Shown: positions 8,808 through 12,680 of the stretch, piece by piece
Position numbering within the stretch: the first letter of the stretch is position 1
How the letters are laid out: each line of letters starts with the position of its first letter
Source: Sphingomonas sp.
GTDB lineage: Bacteria > Pseudomonadota > Alphaproteobacteria > Sphingomonadales > Sphingomonadaceae
DNA: 12,680 bases
Assembly (NCBI GenBank): GCA_025935515.1
Contig: JAICVC010000047.1
Span: 1 to 12,680, forward strand
Direction of reading: 5' to 3'
The notes under the pieces: model-generated
The model's input: the letters and a program-made list of their open reading frames with translations, nothing else
Told to the model about the DNA's origin: nothing
Database searches by the model: none
Program-made: the position numbers and the translations under genes

Positions 8808-9284
8808 TCAGATGAACTCGATCTTCTTGATCTCGTAATAGCGGTCGCCGGAGGGCGTCGAAACCTCGACCTCCTCGCCCTTCTGGCGGCCGATCAGCGC
8901 TCGGCCGAGCGGCGAATTATAGCTGATCCGGCCGTCCTTGGCGTCCGCCTCGGTCTGGCCGACGAGCTGGTACTTCACCTTCTTGTCGTCCTCGTCGACC
9001 AGGGTCACCGTCGCTCCGAACACGACCTTGTCGCCCGACAGCGTCGTCGGGTCGATGATCATCGCCCGGCTGAGGCGGTCCTCGAGGTCGGCGATCGTTG
9101 CCTCGATCTGGCCCTGGCGTTCCTTGGCGGCATGATATTCCGCGTTCTCGCTGAGGTCGCCGTGCGCGCGCGCCGCCTCGATCGCCTCGACGATCTCCGG
9201 GCGCTCGCCCTTGAGACGTTTCAGGTCCTCGTTGAGCTTGCGATGGCCCTCGGCCAGCATCGGCACCTTTTCGGCAGTCGCCAT
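8808..9284 (-). CDS. greA: Transcription elongation factor GreA
   Basis: A 158-residue protein from ATG 9284, the usual GreA length. The N-terminal coiled coil spans about 10-75 and carries the tip motif GDLSENAEY (42-50) with the acidic residues Asp43 and Glu46 that enter the RNA polymerase secondary channel and stimulate cleavage of backtracked RNA. The C-terminal FKBP-like domain has ISYNSPLGRALIGRQKGEEVEV. A TTG two codons further upstream is also in frame, but ATG gives the standard N-terminus (MATAEKVPML) and GAGGG precedes it. It follows carB by 78 bases and leads directly into the rhomboid gene. Confidence 0.95.
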   Translation of the reverse strand: MATAEKVPMLAEGHRKLNEDLKRLKGERPEIVEAIEAARAHGDLSENAEYHAAKERQGQIEATIADLEDRLSRAMIIDPTTLSGDKVVFGATVTLVDEDDKKVKYQLVGQTEADAKDGRISYNSPLGRALIGRQKGEEVEVSTPSGDRYYEIKKIEFI

Positions 9285-9286
9285 TG

Positions 9287-9310
9287 TCAAAACCCTCTTT
9301 TCAAAACCCT
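9287..9310 (-). repeat. 10-bp direct repeat in the greA leader
   Basis: AGGGTTTTGA occurs twice on the minus strand (9310-9301 and 9296-9287), 14 bases apart, just before the greA ATG. The nearer copy contains the ribosome binding site. It may be a small tandem duplication or chance. Confidence 0.35.
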
Positions 9311-9362
9311 GCCCCGGCGTGCGTCGAAGCCCGCGATCGGAGGCAGATTGTGGTATGGAAGC

Positions 9363-12300
9363 CTAGCCCTGGGAGGGGGAATAATAGGATTGCAGCGAGG
9401 CGACTTCAAGCGCGCGCCCCCGTACCGCCTCGATCGACCGCGCCGCGGCCAGGCTTGCCGGAGCGGTCGTAAAGTAGGGCACTTTCCGGGTCAGCGCGGT
9501 CGTCCGGATCGAATGACTGTCCTTCAGGGACTGCCAGCCCTCGGTGGTGTTGAACACGATCGCGACATCCCCATCGAGCAAACGGTCGACGATATGCGGA
9601 CGGCCTTGGGCCACCTTGTTGACCACTTCCACCGGCAAGCCTCTCGCCTGCAGGTGCGCGGCAGTGCCGCCAGTGGCGATGATCCTGAACCCCAGCTCGA
9701 CCATCTTCTCGACCGCCGGCACGATATTGTCCTTGTCAGCGTCCTTGACCGACACGAACGCCGTTCCGCCCTGCGGCAGGGCCATGCCCGCGCCGATCAG
9801 CGCCTTGGCGAAGGCGATATCGAAATCGGCAGCGATCCCCATGACTTCGCCGGTGCTCTTCATTTCGGGTCCGAGTACTGGGTCGGTCCCGGGAAAACGG
9901 GCGAACGGGAACACCGATTCCTTGACCGCGATATAATCGAGCGTGCGCCCAACCTCGCCGAAGCTCGCCAGCGGCTCGCCGGCCATCACCCGCGCCGCGA
10001 TCTTGGCAACCGGCCGCCCAATCGCCTTGGCGACGAAGGGGACCGTGCGGCTGGCGCGCGGATTGACCTCGATCAGATAGACCTCACCCTCCTTGACCGC
10101 GAACTGCACGTTCATCAGCCCCTTGACCTTCAGCGCCAGCGCTAGCGCCCGCGTCTGGCGCTCGATCTCGGCGACGATCCGCGGCTCGAGGCTGTGCGGC
10201 GGGATCGCGCAGGCGCTGTCGCCCGAATGCACCCCCGCCTCCTCGATATGCTGGAGCACGCCGCACACTGCGACCTCGCTTCCATCGCAGATCGCGTCCA
10301 CGTCGACCTCGATCGCGTCGCGCAGATAGCGGTCGATCAGCACCGGGCTCTTGCCCGATACCTGGACCGCGGTCGCGATATAATGGTCGAGCTGCTGCGG
10401 CCCTTCGACGATCTCCATCCCGCGGCCGCCAAGCACGTAGGATGGCCGCAACAGCACCGGGTAACCGATCCGCTCGGCCACCCGCAGCGCCTCGTCGCGG
10501 CTGCGAGCGATGCCGTTGGCCGGTTGCTTGAGGCCGAGTTGCTGGACCAGCTCCGCGAACCGCTCGCGGTCCTCGGCAAGGTCGATGCTGTCAGGCGAGG
10601 TCCCCAGGATCGGCACGCCCGCCGCCTGCAGCTCCGCGGCGAGCTTCAGCGGCGTCTGGCCGCCGAGCTGGACGATCACCCCGAGCAGCTCGCCCTTCTC
10701 CTGCTCCCGCCGCACGATCTCGAGTACGTCCTCGACCGTCAGCGGCTCGAAGTAGAGGCGGTCCGACGTGTCCGGGTCGGTGGACACCGTCTCCGGGTTG
10801 CAATTGACCATGATCGTCTCGAGGCCCGCGCCATCCCGCCCCAGCGCAAAGGCGGCGTGGCAGCAGCAATAGTCGAACTCGATCCCCTGCCCGATCCGGT
10901 TCGGGCCGCCGCCGAGGATCATGACCTTGCGGCGGTCCGAGACCTGCGCTTCATCCTCCGGCTCGCCGAACAGCGGCGCCTCGTAGGTCGAGTAGAGGTA
11001 CGGCGTGGTCGCGTCGAACTCGGCCGCGCAGCTGTCGATCCGCTTGAACACCGGCCGCACGCCGAGCCGCAGGCGATGCGCGCGCACCTCGCTGTCGGTG
11101 ATCCCGCCCGTCATCCCCGCCATCGCGCTATGGACCACGCCCGAGCCGCCCGCCGCGACCGCTTCGCTCATTCCGCGCTCGACGCCGGCGGAGCGCAACG
11201 AAAGCTGCGCCAGCCGGGCGTCCGAGAAGCCCATCGCCTTTAAGCGCCGCATCGCCCGCGTATCGCTCGGCAGGCCGTTGATGCGGACTTCCTCTTCCGC
11301 CTCAACGATTTCCTGCAAGCGCTTCAAAAACCACGGGTCGAAGCCCGCGATCTGGTTGATCCGCTGGACCGTGAAGCCCTGGCGCAGCGCCTCGGCGGCA
11401 ACCAGCAGGCGGTCCGGCGTCGCCCGTGCGAGCGCGCTCTCGATCTCCGCCGGATCGGCATTTTCATAGTGCCGCACGCGGTCCAGTCCGCAGAGCCCGA
11501 TCTCCAGCCCGCGCAACGCCTTCTGCAGGCTCTCGGCGAAATTACGGCCGATCGCCATCACCTCGCCGACCGACTTCATCGAGGTCGACAGCAAGGCGTC
11601 GGCGCCCTTGAACTTCTCGAACGCGAAGCGCGGGATCTTGGTCACGACATAGTCGATCGTCGGCTCGAAGCTCGCCGGCGTCGCGCCGCCGGTGATGTCG
11701 TTGGCGATCTCGTCGAGCGTGTACCCAACCGCCAGCCGCGCCGCGACCTTGGCGATCGGGAAGCCCGTCGCCTTCGACGCCAGCGCCGAGCTCCGCGACA
11801 CCCGCGGGTTCATCTCGATCACCACCATCCGCCCGGTCTTCGGATCGACCGCGAACTGGACGTTGGAACCGCCTGTTTCGACGCCAATTTCGCGCAGCAC
11901 CGCGATGCTCGCCGAGCGCATGCGCTGATAGGCCTTGTCGGTCAGCGTGAGCGCCGGGGCGACGGTGATGCTGTCGCCCGTATGCACCCCCATCGGGTCG
12001 ACATTCTCGATCGAGCAGATGATGATGGCATTGTCGGCGCGGTCGCGCACGACCTCCATCTCATATTCCTTCCAGCCCACGAGGCTTTCGTCGATCAGCA
12101 CCTCGGTGGTCGGCGACGCCTCGAGGCCGGTCCGCACGAAATGCTCATATTCGTCGCGGTTGTAGGCGATTCCGCCGCCCGTCCCGCCGAGCGTGAAGCT
12201 CGGCCGGATCACTGCCGGCAGCCCGACGGTCTCAAGCGCCGCTGCGGCCTCGTCCATGTTGTGGACGATGGCCGAGCGCGGGCTTTCGAGCCCGATCCGA

Positions 12301-12680
12301 TCCATCGCGTCGCGGAATTTCTCGCGGTCCTCGGCCTTCTCGATCGCCTCGGCATTGGCGCCGATCAGCTGCACGCCGAGCCGGCCGAGCGTGCCGTCCT
12401 TGAACAGCGCCAGCGCCGTATTGAGTGCGGTCTGCCCGCCCATCGTCGGCAGCAGCGCGTCGGGCCGCTCCTTTTCGAGGATTTTGGCGTCGATCCCAGG
12501 CGTGATCGGCTCGATGTAGGTCGCGTCCGCAAGCTCCGGATCGGTCATGATCGTCGCGGGGTTCGAGTTGACGACGATCGTGCGGAAGCCGTCCTCGCGG
12601 AGCACCTTGAGAGCCTGCGAGCCCGAGTAGTCGAACTCGCACGCCTGGCCTATCACGATCGGGCCGGAGCCGATCAGGCA
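9363..12680 (-). CDS. carB: Carbamoyl-phosphate synthase large subunit (5' end outside window)
   Basis: About 1105 residues are visible; only some 10-20 N-terminal residues are missing, since the frame is still open with CLIGSGPIVIGQACEFDY at the edge. It makes carbamoyl phosphate from bicarbonate, ATP and glutamine-derived ammonia for pyrimidine and arginine synthesis, with the CarA subunit presumably encoded just upstream. Two ATP-grasp halves are clear: GGTGGGIAYNRDEYEHF and IGWKEYEMEVVRD in the first, LGGGPNRIGQGIEFDYCC and RPSYVLGGRGMEIVE in the second. An MGS-like allosteric domain (ATGGTAAHLQARGLPVEVVNK, then GRPHIVDRLLDGD) ends it. Compared with E. coli there is an added Gly/Ala-rich segment of about 20 residues before GVRPVFKRIDSCAAEF (coded near 11080-11190), probably lineage-specific. 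Stop TAG at 9363. Confidence 0.97.
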   Translation of the reverse strand, partial: CLIGSGPIVIGQACEFDYSGSQALKVLREDGFRTIVVNSNPATIMTDPELADATYIEPITPGIDAKILEKERPDALLPTMGGQTALNTALALFKDGTLGRLGVQLIGANAEAIEKAEDREKFRDAMDRIGLESPRSAIVHNMDEAAAALETVGLPAVIRPSFTLGGTGGGIAYNRDEYEHFVRTGLEASPTTEVLIDESLVGWKEYEMEVVRDRADNAIIICSIENVDPMGVHTGDSITVAPALTLTDKAYQRMRSASIAVLREIGVETGGSNVQFAVDPKTGRMVVIEMNPRVSRSSALASKATGFPIAKVAARLAVGYTLDEIANDITGGATPASFEPTIDYVVTKIPRFAFEKFKGADALLSTSMKSVGEVMAIGRNFAESLQKALRGLEIGLCGLDRVRHYENADPAEIESALARATPDRLLVAAEALRQGFTVQRINQIAGFDPWFLKRLQEIVEAEEEVRINGLPSDTRAMRRLKAMGFSDARLAQLSLRSAGVERGMSEAVAAGGSGVVHSAMAGMTGGITDSEVRAHRLRLGVRPVFKRIDSCAAEFDATTPYLYSTYEAPLFGEPEDEAQVSDRRKVMILGGGPNRIGQGIEFDYCCCHAAFALGRDGAGLETIMVNCNPETVSTDPDTSDRLYFEPLTVEDVLEIVRREQEKGELLGVIVQLGGQTPLKLAAELQAAGVPILGTSPDSIDLAEDRERFAELVQQLGLKQPANGIARSRDEALRVAERIGYPVLLRPSYVLGGRGMEIVEGPQQLDHYIATAVQVSGKSPVLIDRYLRDAIEVDVDAICDGSEVAVCGVLQHIEEAGVHSGDSACAIPPHSLEPRIVAEIERQTRALALALKVKGLMNVQFAVKEGEVYLIEVNPRASRTVPFVAKAIGRPVAKIAARVMAGEPLASFGEVGRTLDYIAVKESVFPFARFPGTDPVLGPEMKSTGEVMGIAADFDIAFAKALIGAGMALPQGGTAFVSVKDADKDNIVPAVEKMVELGFRIIATGGTAAHLQARGLPVEVVNKVAQGRPHIVDRLLDGDVAIVFNTTEGWQSLKDSHSIRTTALTRKVPYFTTAPASLAAARSIEAVRGRALEVASLQSYYSPSQG

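Noticed and set aside
10194..11243. 349-codon open frame on the + strand opposite carB
   Set aside because: Antisense shadow of carB with composition typical of the complementary frame; no family recognised. The same applies to 9132-10145 opposite greA and carB.

Overview
The window is high-GC, densely packed bacterial chromosome. The protein families and gene order point to an alphaproteobacterium, most likely a sphingomonad. The markers are E1-beta of pyruvate dehydrogenase with a fused lipoyl domain, eno next to an ftsB-like gene and pdhA, a carB-greA pair, DUF4170 and DUF3618 proteins, and GC-rich double-hairpin intergenic repeats. The genus cannot be fixed from sequence alone. Almost everything is housekeeping: I see no insertion sequence, phage, CRISPR array, tRNA, rRNA or obvious foreign island.

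Layout. (1) 1-549 (+): 3' part of trmFO, whose last codons run into a palindromic repeat. (2) 550-671: gap between convergent genes, holding a second, inverted copy of that repeat. (3) 672-4771 (-), read right to left: an ftsB-like divisome gene, pdhA, pdhB, a short and apparently degenerate squalene/phytoene-synthase-family gene, and a membrane-anchored EF-hand protein. (4) 4856-6145 (-): eno, upstream of this block. (5) 6146-6290: divergent control region with a candidate general-stress (EcfG-type) promoter facing right. (6) 6291-7907 (+): four small genes, each overlapping the next at the stop/start, encoding an alanine-rich one-TM helical protein, a YqjE/holin-like two-TM protein, a DUF3618 protein and another one-TM helical protein. 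(7) 7940-8182 (+): a DUF4170 gene whose stop overlaps the stop of the opposing gene. (8) 8179-12680 (-): rhomboid protease, greA and carB, with carB running off the right edge.

How the genes fit together. Enolase makes phosphoenolpyruvate, which is converted to pyruvate and then oxidised by PdhA/PdhB to acetyl-CoA, so the left half is a central-carbon cluster with a cell-division gene inside it. The carB-greA-rhomboid string looks like one transcription unit of pyrimidine/arginine synthesis, transcript-cleavage factor and membrane protease. The four-gene operon resembles the enterobacterial yqjD/yqjE/yqjK group in architecture (small membrane-anchored helical proteins with a holin-like partner) and is probably a stress-induced envelope module. 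This is inference.

Most noteworthy: an inverted pair of REP-like palindromes lying in frame inside the pdhB interdomain linker; related repeats forming the TrmFO C-terminus; the coupled stress-type operon behind a GGAAC-N17-GGTT element; and a squalene-synthase-like protein with no obvious catalytic motifs and an unresolved start codon. None of these amounts to a clearly new system. The stress-type operon is the best candidate for unknown biology.
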